DNA of 64,000 nucleotides from Thamnidium elegans. Lineage: Eukaryota; Mucoromycota; Mucoromycetes; Mucorales; Mucoraceae. The stretch covers positions 647,125 through 711,124 of the forward strand of contig JAIXMG010000019.1 of assembly GCA_025201345.1 (NCBI GenBank), read 5' to 3'. Both the position numbers and the translations under genes were made by a program. The notes beneath the pieces are model-generated. The model saw only the letters and a list, made by a program, of their open reading frames with translations. It was not told the origin of the DNA and made no database searches. Positions 1 through 11,455 of this stretch are shown in pieces; position 1 is the stretch's first letter, and each line of letters begins with the position of its first letter.

Positions 1-715
1 CCTCTTGTAAAGTAGGATCTTTAGGTTTTTTACTCATATATCGTGATAATGCTGAATCAACTTCGTCGCTTGATTTTTCGAATTTCTTTCTTAATTCCTG
101 TACAATGTTTATATATAAGTAATATGTTTGTGCGTGAGTAAAATAAATATTGTTACTTTGATAGGTGCAACCGTAGTTTTAACAAAAGTGTCCAATGGTG
201 TAATAAATGTATCTACTACATGCGTGTTCTATATATAAAGAAATGCACCCGTTTTTAAAAAAAAATCCATCCGAATTGATCTGTACTCTGTTTTTTTTAC
301 CAGCATATGTCTACTCTTTTCTACTTCAGTAATTGATTTTCCAAACTTTTCTAACGCTTGTGCTTTGATATAAGTAGTGAGCCTTTTTGTTTGTTTGTTT
401 TATGCCAGTAACGTGAATATATTTTATTACCGACTATAGGATCATCTTGAGCATGAGCAAAAGACATGAACTCACGAGCTAATTCACATTGTTGTTGACT
501 ATAAGCTATTTTAAAAGGGTTGGTACCTGAAAGATATAATATAAATAACAAAATATAAACTCTTTACCAGTTGATAGGTCTACTTGAGAACGAGTAAGTT
601 TTATCAAAGTCTTTAGTGAGTGCTCAAAGTTGCCAATAGACTCTTCATGAGATTGGATGCGTTTTCTAAAAGTAGGTGAGTCATCTAAGCAGCCTCGTAT
701 GTCAAGTGCTGGCAT
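1..715 (-). CDS. BAR-domain protein, N-terminal part (candidate BAR-PH-ArfGAP), cut by window edge
   Basis: Five exons are visible (715..568, 526..431, 362..301, 228..157, 97..1) and join in frame; the gene runs off the left edge. The start at 715 is the first Met, followed by MPALDIRGCLDDSPTFRKRI. The predicted helices, with a conserved block near EKSRHML and a basic stretch ELRKKFEKSSDEVDSALSRY, fit the first half of a BAR domain as found in ACAP/centaurin-beta and fungal Csx2-type Arf GTPase-activating proteins. BAR domains bind curved membranes; ArfGAPs switch off Arf GTPases in vesicle traffic. The PH and ArfGAP domains that would prove the family lie outside the window, so only the BAR assignment is supported here. 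All four introns are short and GT-AG. Confidence 0.65.
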
Positions 716-877
716 TTAGATGGTACGTATATACGAGATGATGTAAAGAGTTAAAAAAAAAAGGTAGTTAGCTTGCTAGATTTGGAAACATTATTTTAGG
801 GCAGCGAGTCACACACAGTGCATTTACATTTCGAGAATTTTTATTTATTTATATTATGGAGGGGGGGGGGAGGGGGA

Positions 878-2371
878 TTAAGAAGAAGCAAATTCATCAG
901 TATTATAATATTCTGGGTATTTCTTAATAAGATCAAGTAACTCATCTTGTTGCTTAACCAAGTTGGGAGTTAATTCGTCATAAACATCAGTAAATAAATG
1001 TTTAAGAGCAGGCTTCTTTCTCTTTTCAGCAGCGGTGAAACTGACCAAGATATCCTTCTTGACCTTTTTACGATAAGCATCTTCTTCTTCTTGACTCCAC
1101 CAATTTTTGTTTTCCAAGTAACGTCTCAAACGTGTAACAGGATTATCAAATTGAGCTCTTTCTTCGACTTCTTTTCTATCACGATACTTTGTAGAATCAT
1201 CAGATGTACTGTGATGACCGATGCGATATGTCATTGCTTCAATAAGAACAGGCTTTTGCTCCTTGATAGCCATCTCTCTGGCTGCCTTGGTAGCATTATA
1301 AATAGCCCAGATATCGTTACCGTCTACACGGATAGTGTCAATACCGTAACCGATACCACGACTGGCGATACCATCACCCTTATACTGTTCAGAAGAAGGA
1401 GTAGAAATAGCAAATCCGTTGTTACGACTACAAAAAAAAGATTTAGTAATTATTTCTAAAATAAAATTCAATATTCTTCTTACCAGAAAAAGATAACAGG
1501 ACTCTTGAGAGTAGCAGCCATATTTAAACCAGCATGGAAATCACCTTCTGAAGCAGCACCTTCACCAAAGAAACATAAACTACAAGCATTAGCACCAGAC
1601 ATCTTGAGAGCGTAAGCAGCACCAGAAGCTTGAGGGATTTGTGTACCAAGTGGAGATGAAATAGTTTGGAAGTTTAACTTTTTAGAACCGTAATGAATAG
1701 GCATTTGACGACCTTTACCATAATCCATATCATTAGAGAAGCATTGATTAACGAATTCATCTAAAGTAAAACCACGATAAACAAGCATAAACGCTTCTCG
1801 ATACTAAAATATGGATGTTATTAAAATTAAAATATATTACATGTATCTATATTTACCTGTCCAAAGATAACATCTTCAGGTAGTAAAGCAGCGGCACTAC
1901 CGATCATAGCTTCTTCACCATAATGAGTCATGTAGAAACTAATACGACCTTGACGTTGAGCATCATATAAAATACCATCCATAGTATGTAATAATAACAT
2001 ACTCTTGTAACATTTAAGAACTTCTTCCTTTGAAAGGTTTGGGTCATGATCGGAGTTTAAAACCGTTCCTGTGTGATCCATGACACGGTATGCTTGCAAA
2101 ATCTCTTGCTTTTGAATGAAATTCATATCATTAACGAACTTATCAGTAGATGTCCAACCACCAGTCGAAACTTTTGCATCAGATTCTGAGACATTAACAG
2201 AGACAGTGCTTGATAACTAGAAGAATGTTTAATAAACACGACTTTTTACACGAGCATTTTTTTTTTTTAAAAAAAAAAAAGAAGACTCACCTTGGAAGTA
2301 ACTGTAAATAATCTCTTTTGTTGAAGAAGAAGAGAAGAATATCTTGTAGCTGTTCTTCTTAATTGAAACAT
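878..2371 (-). CDS. BCKDHA: 2-oxoisovalerate dehydrogenase E1 subunit alpha, mitochondrial
   Basis: Four exons (2371..2291, 2216..1857, 1803..1484, 1427..878) give about 436 residues. The protein is the E1-alpha subunit of the branched-chain 2-oxoacid dehydrogenase complex, which uses thiamine diphosphate to decarboxylate the keto acids of Val, Leu and Ile in the matrix. The first exon encodes an Arg/Ser-rich leader ([20 protein letters not shown]) typical of a mitochondrial presequence. Family landmarks are plain: [41 protein letters not shown] (ThDP/Mg binding) and [12 protein letters not shown], the loop that carries the regulatory phosphorylation serine in animals. Length matches the family. 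The next gene upstream on the same strand is chitin synthase and shows no functional link. Confidence 0.95.
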
Positions 2372-3292
2372 TTTATATATAAACAAAGAAAAAGAAAGAG
2401 AAAATAAATGAAATCTATCTTTTTTTTTTCTTTTTGCAGTGTTTAACCGTGTGAAAATTTAGTCTATTTTCCATATCAGGAATTCTTCGTGGGAAAAATA
2501 ATTCAACTTGTACCTGCTTCTTGTCATAATTTTATTGTTTCTTTTTTGCAGTGTAATAATACCACAGTATACATATATACATTATATAATATATTTTGGG
2601 GAGAAAGTCATATTTTTTCTTTCGCTTATAAAAAAGTACTTTTTATCTAATATCGGTTGCATTAATGCAAAGTAATCATTTGCCAAGTTTTACTTGGGCG
2701 AATATAAATTTTATATCTAATCTGGAAAATGACAGTCTTTTAGTTGCTGGGCAATAACTCTCTTTGTAACTATCCACTATTTCGAATAATTAGTCGACTA
2801 TTTATATTCCATCACGGGAGGAAAATATATATTTAATGTGTCATGTGAACACTTTCTTCTTTGCTTGCAATGTTATTACTAAAAATTCTACTTTCTATCA
2901 TTTGTTTAAACTATGTTTAATATATTACGCTAAATTTCATGGTAACCGAAGCTAAGTTACACGAGAATACATAACTGTCGTTGTAGTTTTATCTCGCGTA
3001 AGAAAGTATAAAAAAAAAAAAGACAACGTTACTGGTCCGGTCCGGGAAATGTTTAGACGAGATGGGAAATTCTAAGCTTTCCACTCTTTTTTTATTTATT
3101 TACATGCACAGTTTTTAGATATTACGAATAGCGTACAAGTATATTTTTTTGTTGTTGTTGACTGTGTGAAATATATATACGAGTTTATAATAATGGGAGG
3201 TAATAATGATAACTATAATGGTAAAAAGGTAAGGAGAAGAAGGAAAGGGGGTAAATATTTTTTTTGTGTGTGTAATTTGAATGAGTTTAAAT
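2372..3292. other. Intergenic, AT-rich
   Basis: This stretch holds the promoter of the E1-alpha gene and the 3' flank of chitin synthase. It contains short A/T homopolymers and no open frame with family resemblance; I see no RNA gene or repeat. Confidence 0.6.
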
Positions 3293-5412
3293 CTATCCAG
3301 TAAAGATTTTAGACACCAAGTACAAACAAGAACCAAGGAAACGAACTAGTGATAAACCAGCAACAGACCAAAGAATAAAACCGAGATATGCAGTGGCTCT
3401 TTCTTCGTATGTACCAGCCCATTTAAAGACCTCCTGTCCATTTGTGATAAGTGTGACCAAAATCATATTGGAAGTAACCCAACAAGTAACAAGTTTTGTT
3501 CTAAACGATTTATAATAATCTTCTTGTTTTGTTTTTGCATCTCTATGAGATACTTCGGGTACAACAACTGCCTTTAAATCCATACAAGCTTCATCGTAAA
3601 GTTCATTTAAATCTTTTTGTTCTGTAGGAGCAGACACTTCAACTTCATGTTCTCCGTCTTTACCCTTTGATCCTTTAACAACACCTAAATCAGTCGAGAT
3701 ACCATTATCGCCTTTTGTACCCCAAGAAACATCATGCGTGTTACAGAAAGCGTAAATATTGAGCACATTGATATAACTGGGAGACATAAAGATATACGGG
3801 ATTAAACTGGTAAACATGTGCCATGGATCTAAAAAGATAAGACTTGCAACAAAGTACATGACATACGTGGAACAGACGGAGATAACAACATTACGGAACG
3901 TGCTTTCTTTGACTAGCGCTACAATTACCTCGTTAACATCTTGTGCTCCTGCTTTCGCCGCTGCTGCTGCACTAAATGCTGCTTGAACACCTCGTACAGT
4001 AATCCAGATTGTACAGAACATAACGTAACCCATTAGAATAGCAAAGAACACGATAATAAGCGTATATGCCCATTTAAGGCCTTGAGGACGATTTCCGAGA
4101 GCAATAATAAATTGAAGAATGAGAAGCATAACGTAAATATAATTAAGAACAGTATGAATGACTTGACTGATATTGGCAGCGAAAGGAGGATTAGGTGTAG
4201 TGATGATAGAAGTTGTCATAATATAGAATACAAGATAAAAGTTGCCGATGGCAAACCAAGAAAAGATAAGATTATAGAGTTGATATAAATCGTTAAACAT
4301 GAAAACCAATTTACGTAAAATAAAATGATCTGAACTCCATACTTTACGCCAATGTACCATTGAATAAAGACCGGCGAAAAATGAACCATTTAACCAACGA
4401 CGACGTTGAGAAATAAATTCATCTACCTTGTCAGGTACGTCAGTTTCTCCAGACGCATTAGAGCAATAATGTAATACCCAAGCAGCTTCTCTTTTAGCAA
4501 CAAGTTCGTAACACAAGATACGATCTTCAGCGAGATACATATTAGCAGTAAAAATATCAGCATCAGCACCATGCATCTTTTCACCTAAAAAGTATTTTTC
4601 GAGTGGACCTACACCATGAATATCATTTTGAAGAGCGGTATATCGATAAGCAGAGAAGGCACCAGGTAAAACTGAAATATGACCAAACACAGATTCAAGA
4701 GGTTTATCAAGAATATTGGACATTTTATATTCAAAATTTTGAGAGGCAACTAATGGATTTAATAAATGAATACCACCTTTACCCAACATTGCTTTAATTT
4801 CACCACAAGCACCAGCAACGTTACGATTAATATCAAATGCTTTCCAAAGATTATAAATTGATCTTCCTCCAGGTTTAGTTCCAACATCCAATAGTACACA
4901 AACGTTTGGTTTAATCAAAGGACCAAAGGCTTGGAAAAACCAACGATGAGAATTAATCTTTTTTTGGTTTTTTTCTTTTAAACAGAATAAAATTTGAACG
5001 GGTACAACACCCTTTTCAGAACCTCTGAAATTCATGTCCGAATCAACTGAGAGTTGAGTTGTATGCTAATATTACGCACAAGGAATATTTTAGTACAACG
5101 TTACATGATAATTAAATTGATTATTTATGTTTACCTCGTAGATGTGAGCTGTTACAGGCTTTCCCTCTACAACGTTCTTAGCCAAACCATCTTGATAAAC
5201 ACCCATTGCAGCCAATACAGATAATGTACGAGGATGAATCTTCGTTCTACCATCTGATACGATACAAACAACCACCTTTTTCCAACCTTGATTTCCCCAC
5301 GTTTTAGATCGTTCACGGCCACACAAATGAGAAATGTTTTTCATAACACCGTTCATGGTTCTACAAAATAAAACCTCATCTTCCTATAAAAAGAGCAATA
5401 TATAAATAACAC

Positions 5413-5446
<34 letters not shown>

Positions 5447-6160
5447 CAATCTTACATTATACATGGTTAAAACAATAAACAATTCAGTTTCTCTGTTTAA
5501 AAGATTTTGTCTTAATTTATAATTATCTCTCAAAAAATCAGCGGGATCACAAGTTGCAGCAGTATATCTCATATGAGTGAATTCGTTATCATCTCTACGT
5601 TGAACACTTTGAAGGTACTTATTAGGTACAGGATTGTCCAAAACCAAATTACCACCAGTCAATTTAACTCTTCGAACTACATATATATTATTTGTTTAGC
5701 GTACAAGGTTTTTTTTTATATATGAAAACACGTTTTTATCTCCTTATTGTTTTTTACCTGTTTTATATCTTCTTGTTTGTCTTCTTGGTGCAATACCAAA
5801 ATCGCCAGGTCCGCCACCAATCATATTAGATGGAGGAGACCCAAAACGACCGCCGCCGCCACCACCACCACCACCACCACCCAAGGTAGTTGCAGTAGAA
5901 ATGGATGAATTATTATTTGCACCCATTAAAGGTCTTTGCATGTTGGTACCAGGCATTGAAGATTCATAATATCCAAGATCAGTGTTATCTTGTGGAGGTG
6001 GTTGTTGAAACCCCGGACTGGTTGGTATATTGCCATTGTATGAAGTTTGTTGCATGGAATATTCTTCTCCTCCTCCGTTAAATCTTGGCCTAGCAGGCAT
6101 TCTTGCTGACGGCAAGGGAGTGTGACTGGGATCATTATTTGGATTGCTGTATTGATACAT
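3293..6160 (-). CDS. CHS: Chitin synthase (GT2, zymogen-type, class I/II-like)
   Basis: Four exons (6160..5758, 5676..5456, 5383..5135, 5065..3293) encode about 881 residues. The enzyme is a plasma-membrane GT2 glycosyltransferase that polymerises UDP-GlcNAc into chitin. The N-terminus is Pro/Gly/Asn-rich with a poly-Gly tract, followed by the family hallmark [17 protein letters not shown]. Catalytic landmarks: [11 protein letters not shown] near residue 471 and QRRRWLNGS near residue 511. Several membrane segments follow in the C-terminal third, and a Glu/Lys-rich cytosolic loop lies between the last ones. No myosin motor or cytochrome b5 domain is present, which excludes classes V/VII and IV. 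A second in-frame Met five codons upstream (6175) is an alternative start; I chose 6160 because the family usually begins MYxY. The intron after exon 2 holds a run of about 30 T. Confidence 0.93.
5857..5886 (-). repeat. GGN trinucleotide tract encoding poly-glycine in chitin synthase
   Basis: About eleven consecutive GGN codons (ccx on the plus strand) lie in exon 1 of the chitin synthase gene. They code for a pure Gly run in the disordered N-terminus. Such tracts change length easily by slippage. Confidence 0.7.
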
Positions 6161-8337
6161 TATAATTGTATACAATAAAAAGAAATGAAGGGAAGGGGGG
6201 GGGAGGGTTAGAAAAAAAGAGAGAAGGGAGAGGAGAGGGAGAGAAATGGGGTTTTTTTTTTAAAAAAAAAGAAGAAGAAAAAAGTGAAAATAAATAAAAA
6301 AGAAATGGTTTTTAAATAACTTCGCATCAATTAAGTAGATGTTGTACAAATCATAGAAAGCCAGGGCTTGTATTACTGCGTTTGCTGTATACTCAAATAG
6401 CGGGTATTTAAAAGTTAATTGATAAAAAAAAAAAGTTTTAGTCTCTTAATACATGTAACTGAATTTCCCACTACATTTTTATTTATTTATCAAAGATCCA
6501 ATGTAGGACATTAATATTTCCAAACATGGCTGTTATTTTTCTAGAGGCTATTGATAAAGTCTTTTTTATAATACTGGCGCACAAAACATATTTTTTATAA
6601 TGTACGAGAAGGAGAAATCGCTCTAGCCCATTATTTATAAATTGCCTTAAAAAAAACCTCATTTGATTGATAAATGACTATTTGTACCTTTTTTTTCGCG
6701 TATGTAATTATTGCTTGCTACTTTAATATTTTAAACTATCATTTTTAGATAGATTTTTAGATATTGATTTTTCTTTTTCTAGTATCCAGGGGAAAGATAA
6801 AATTGTATGTTACTAGTTTTCATTTATGGGAAAGGTATTAATTAATATAGAAAAAGTTAACGGTTAACGTTAGGAAAATGGGATAAATAAAGCTATCCAA
6901 ACAAACAAATAATAATTACATTATTTAGGTTGATATTTTTTTATATTCATTATATCAAATTGAGCGAAAAAATATAGAGAACTATATCTTTTTTTTATTA
7001 TTATTATTAACTTTATCATTGTGACAATACATTAGCAGTTATATCAATAATGTCGTTTTTGCTGGGTCTGGCCAACAATGGAATATAATTTTTTTTTTTT
7101 TTTTGTGTAGCATATAAAGCAAGTTTTGTGTAGATCATGTGGAATGTCTAAATATATCCACTACTCATGCCACAGACGCTTGAGTATCCTTGGAATAGTA
7201 TTGCTTACAGGTGCTGATCTTATATTTCCTTGAGAGAGTTATACTTTTCTTTATAAGTTATAACACATCTTACTACCATTTTTGACGATTTTTTTTTTTC
7301 AAAAAAAAAAAAAAACGAGTATGCTTCTTACTAAAAAAAAAAAAAAAAAATTGAACCGCAATAGAATCAATACATCCTTTCGAATTTCTATTTTGTCTTT
7401 CAATATTTTGGCATTCGCATCTATAAAAAAAATAAGCGTGGCTATTTTTATTACCTCGTTTTGCTAGCGTGTCGTCTATTTTAATTTTATTTGACAGCCA
7501 GATTAAACAGTGCTTTTAGTTAACCATCGCTAGCTTTATATACGTATATATAGTGTTTATATTATATCAATTATCATAGTAACGGTTTATATAGATCGGG
7601 CGATTATGTTAATATAATATGATTAAAGCAGAAAGTTAATTTTGGGCGTTTTCCAATTATATATTCCTCAGAAAAGTAGTTTCCTAATATTAGAATTCAT
7701 GTGTAACACTAAAAAATTACTCAGATTTAATTACAAGTAAATGCTCGTCGCTTTAAATCGTGTTGAGATATAGGCTCCATAATACTGTTCCTTGGATGGG
7801 TAATACACAATGTTGAAAGATAGTTCGCTATATTCCTTTTTCTCTTTACTTCTTTTTTATATCATTTAAATGTGTTTGCGAAACATGCGAATTTTTAATT
7901 TATTTACGGTGATTGAAGTACAAAAAAAAAGGGGGGGAGGGAGGAAAGGCAAATCGTTGCTTGGTGTTTATGAATTACAGACTTCTCTCTTTTTTTTAAT
8001 ATAATATTTGACATTATAACATCATATGTAACTCAGCGTTTTATATCAATCCTTCGAAGGGGGGAAGATATTAGTTACAGCTATAGTTATCCTTACATTT
8101 GTACTTTCTAAAAAAAAAAAAAAAAAAAAAGCTTATTTTATTAACTATAGTAAGTTTAGAATTCGTTTGTTTCACCTCCATAAAAGTTACTCCTGTTGTT
8201 TATATTCCAAATATTCGAGAAAAACCACCGCTTTTTTTAGTCTAAAAAAAATGTATATATCAAGCCACCTGTACACTGTAGTAGAAAAGTCAGCGATTTT
8301 TTTTTTGAATTATCATACATTGTAAATATCTTAATCT
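6161..8337. other. Intergenic, gene-poor, AT-rich
   Basis: The first part is the chitin synthase promoter (purine-rich GGGAAGG/GAGAGG tract near 6180-6245). The rest is AT-rich with A/T runs near 7088-7105, 7283-7350 and 8110-8130. It contains the first copy of a 37-bp dispersed repeat at 7007-7043. No frame resembles a known protein. Confidence 0.55.
7007..7043. repeat. 37-bp dispersed direct repeat, copy 1
   Basis: The core ACTTTATCATTGTGA, then AATACATTAG, recurs at 8937-8973 in the same orientation with about four mismatches over 37 bp. Copy 2 lies just upstream (minus-strand sense) of the Fanzor-like relic. Confidence 0.6.
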
Positions 8338-8912
8338 TCATAAAGAGGAAACTGCGTTCGTTGCACTGATTTCTCTTTGAAAGGTCAAAGATTTTCCTTC
8401 TTCTTTCCAGATAGAAAAAGATATATCAAGCATATTTTTGCTAGCATTGGCATCTCTATTCCAAAGTATTTTACAGTTTTTGCATACTAAAATACTATGG
8501 AAAAACTTTTCATCTGAAAGCTTTATTGGGTACAACTCTTTTTTTTTTACAGTTACTGCAGACCTGATTGCATTTTTTTAAAAAAAATAGAATTAAAAGC
8601 TTAAAAAAAATATTTAAATAAAACATACCTTTGAAGTTCTAAACTCGTTTATATCCACCACAACAGATCTAAATCTTTTTGGCCGTTGTCTTAGCTCTTT
8701 GTACAACACTGCTGTACAAACGAAAATATGGCCTTTAATACTAACAGTATTTTTATTTTTCATACCGTCACCGAAAGAAATTAAAGAGGTGCGATCAGTT
8801 TCTTAAAAAAAAGTTTTTGACCATTTTACTACTTTCTTTTGCTTTAACAGATTTCTATTTTGTTTCTGTTGTCTGTCTTGATCAACTTGATCATTCAATT
8901 ATATATATAAAT
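8338..8912 (-). pseudogene. Fanzor/TnpB (IS605 OrfB-like) nuclease relic, C-terminal part
   Basis: Reading the minus strand from about 8912 gives, in one frame, a basic segment ending KWSKTFF, a TAA stop, then ETDRTSLISFGDG, SIKGHIFVCTAVLYKEL and VVVDINEFRTSK. A likely intron (GTATGT...CAATCAG) leads to VCSNC, then LVCKNCKILWNRDANASKNM. The order ISFGDG, DINEFRTSK, CxxC, CxxC, NRDANA is the C-terminal RuvC/zinc-ribbon signature of eukaryotic TnpB homologues (Fanzors). Both zinc-ribbon CxxC pairs and the final Asp are kept. Lesions: the in-frame TAA near 8805 and a one-base shift in a run of ten A at 8539-8548. The N-terminal half and RuvC-I are missing. The shift could be a homopolymer sequencing error, but the stop and missing half point to a dead copy. 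Confidence 0.6.
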
Positions 8913-8936
8913 ATATATATTACTAGATCTTTTACA

Positions 8937-8973
8937 TTGACTTTATCATTGTGAGAATACATTAGTAGGTATA
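8937..8973. repeat. 37-bp dispersed direct repeat, copy 2
   Basis: Same sequence as 7007-7043 with about four substitutions. It lies 25 bp from the 5' edge of the Fanzor-like relic. Confidence 0.6.
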
Positions 8974-9500
8974 CTTGCATCTATAATATACTTTTTCCCA
9001 TGCTTCTTAATCAAGAAGAGTTTATACAAAAGAAAAGAAAAAAGGTCTCATAGCTACTTTAAGAATTTAATAACATGTTTCATTTATTAGAGTTATCACA
9101 TAGAAAGAGAAACAACGGTGGTATGTACTGGTAAAAATAAATGATAGTATTTATCAAACAATAAGTGAATATTTGTTCATGTGCAAGTACGGATAGTTTG
9201 ACCTTACTACCATGTTTACGTCATTGTGGTTTTATAAAAAAAACAGTAAGTAGATGATATAAAGTGAATGTTTTATTTAGATGCGTAATCTACTCGTTTT
9301 AAAGGTATAATGATATTCCAATAAATAGAAATAGTAATAATAGTAAATAGTTCAATAAAAGAGTAACGCTCTGTCACGTCGAAATTGAGAGAGAGAGAGA
9401 GAGAAAAGATATCAAGATATATTTTCCATTTCACCTTCAGAACTCTACATGATTTATAAACAAATTAATAACTCCTTTTTTTTGTTCCTATGCCATTTAA
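8974..9500. other. Intergenic, AT-rich, with short GA microsatellite
   Basis: This is the 3' flank of the bHLH gene. A (GA)n tract sits near 9387-9403. No coding frame with resemblance was seen. Confidence 0.5.
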
Positions 9501-10118
9501 TCAGTATATTACATCGTCATCATCCGGTCTATAAACATATACGATTAGATATAAATGATAATTATGATAAATCTATTATAACAGACTTACACTTCACCCA
9601 ACGTAGATTGTAACTCTCTTGCCCTTTGTTTAAGGTTATTCTTATCTTGTATCAGGTCACGTATATAGTCGACAGCTAAACGCATAAATAATTTTTTTGT
9701 ATACTCAGATATTAAAAAAAAAAAGATCTTATATTATTTTGATCTTACATTTTTGAAGTATCAATGATTCACTACGATGACAGCTGTCAAGAGCAGGAAC
9801 AATATCAACCAATTGATCAAATCCAATTCTTATATTTGCTCTTCTCTTTTGTTCTGAGGCAATGTGATTTGCTTTCTTTTGGGTATCTGAGAGTAATTCA
9901 TGTGGGGGCTTTCTTGCTCTACCAGATCTCACTGGTCCATCCTCAGGTGTAGTTGATTTCCTCTTATAAGGTGTATTATTGTTACGTTTCTTATTATTAT
10001 CGTTACGCTTTTTTGAACTAGAAGGTTCTGACTCTAAAGAAGAATAGTTCGTCTTTTCGTCGTTTTCGACATCCCTTAAAAAAGCTTGTAGTTTATCTTG
10101 TTCTAATTTCGAAAACAT
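9501..10118 (-). CDS. bHLH transcription factor (class B, MLX/Ino4-like)
   Basis: Three exons (10118..9749, 9675..9591, 9528..9501) encode about 160 residues. The N-terminal half is Ser/Lys/Asn-rich and likely disordered. After SGRARKPPHELLSDTQKK comes the basic region NHIASEQKRRANIR, with the H5-E9-R13 triad that reads CACGTG E-boxes, then helix 1 (GFDQLVDIVPAL), a short loop and helix 2 (SLILQKSVDYIRDLIQDK) running into a short leucine-containing coil. I started at 10118 because upstream codons are a T-run translated as Phe/Lys and unlikely to be coding. The last exon (PDDDDVIY) depends on a GTAAGT donor; reading through would end the protein three codons after the coil. The target genes are unknown. 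Confidence 0.75.
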
Positions 10119-10781
10119 TGGTGAAAAAAAAAATGAAAAAAATGAAAAAAAAATGAAAAAAAAAAATAGAAGCGAGAGGGGGAGAAAAAAAGGAGGAAAG
10201 AGTAAAACAAAATAATAAGAACGTTTTTTTTTGCTTGACATATCAAGTTTATTGTACACACCTCATTGGATTTGTCCCAAACACGGCTAGCAAAGCGGAA
10301 AATTAATAAAACGAGCATTGGATTGGTCAATTTTTTTTAAGATTACACAACGGAGGTGGGACAAGATGCTCCTTTGATATTTTTTAGGCCACAATTTTTT
10401 TTAAATGAAAATATTTATTAAAGCGTATTGAGATCTACTTTCGTAGTTCTCAACCATCACAAACTCCAAATTTGCACTTGTCTATGTAATTTAAACAATG
10501 GCCATATACGTGAACTGCTCTGGACGTTTCCAAAACTTTCTCAATTGCGAACTGATCATCTTCTACCACGGTCAAGTTCTTTCTGCTGTCTAGTCTTGCT
10601 AAGAGATTACCAGATATTTCTTCTAGCGTTGATATATTATAAATATTTAGTAATATATTTTCTATTTATGTTAATTGCAAACGATTGAAATCCACCGCAA
10701 TTTCGTATTCATCTACAACCATACTTTTTATCTATGAACTTGATAGTTCCTATAATTTTAGAGGTTGTATCATCTAAACAG
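10119..10781. other. Intergenic; promoter of bHLH gene and decayed sequence
   Basis: An A-rich tract just upstream of the bHLH start is followed by unique AT-rich sequence. The part from 10440 to 10780 is somewhat GC-richer and may be a continuation of the decayed frame at 10782-11455, but stops in every frame prevent a call. Confidence 0.4.
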
Positions 10782-11455
10782 CTATATAGTGACGGAATAC
10801 ACCGCTAATACCGACAGATAATTTTTTTCGTGGTACAAAGCTATTGTCGACATGGTCCCTATCTGATCTTGTGAAATTCTTCTAGTAAATTTGACTACTG
10901 GTAAATACACGAACACGAGATCCACTCGTTTCCTATTCTGTTTCTTCCTAGACCTCTCTTTGAGAATTGCTGCTTCATATATACTTATTTGACTGTTCCC
11001 TCTTTCAGATTCTTTATGCAGGCCGGCTGTAAATTGTACGATATCGTCCTCTAAATGGACCAAAAGATGTGCCTTGAGGCGATTACATACAGATCCTTTA
11101 CCACAATAACATTTTGTTTCAAAATGAATATGCGGCTCATCTGAAGTATTATCGATTTGGGAAGCAATATTTAAATTGTTGGCAGTAGCACTTCTATTTA
11201 TTGCACGAAGATTAAGTGAAGTGTGGTGTAACCTATCAATAGCCATGACAAGCTATTCACTGATTTCAATCATAGTCGCAAGATAAGCAGCAACGTTACT
11301 TGTGCTATTCTCCATATATATCATTGATGTCTGCCCATCTAGTTTATTAAAGCAATTGAACGTAGCAGGGAAAACATAGTGATTATTATTTCTGAATGTC
11401 AAGAATGCTGAATATTTAACGCCTCTAAAACGTAATGATAAGGTAACTATAATAA
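10782..11455 (-). pseudogene. Unidentified broken coding sequence, possible mobile-element relic
   Basis: A minus-strand frame from about 11455 reads FRGVKYSAFLTFRNNNHY and continues about 65 codons to a TAG at 11253-11255. It then continues in the same frame from MAIDRLHHTSLNLRAI to a stop at 10782. One internal stop in a run of about 220 codons suggests a recently broken gene. The second half has FETKCYCGKGSVCNRLK and a basic block AAILKERSRKKQNRKR. I do not recognise the family. The lone nonsense codon, lack of an intron and position in a relic-rich stretch suggest an old mobile-element protein, but that is inference. Confidence 0.4.

Noticed and set aside
998..1459. 153-codon plus-strand frame over the E1-alpha gene
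   Set aside because: Antisense of a clear conserved gene and Phe/Leu-rich; not credible.
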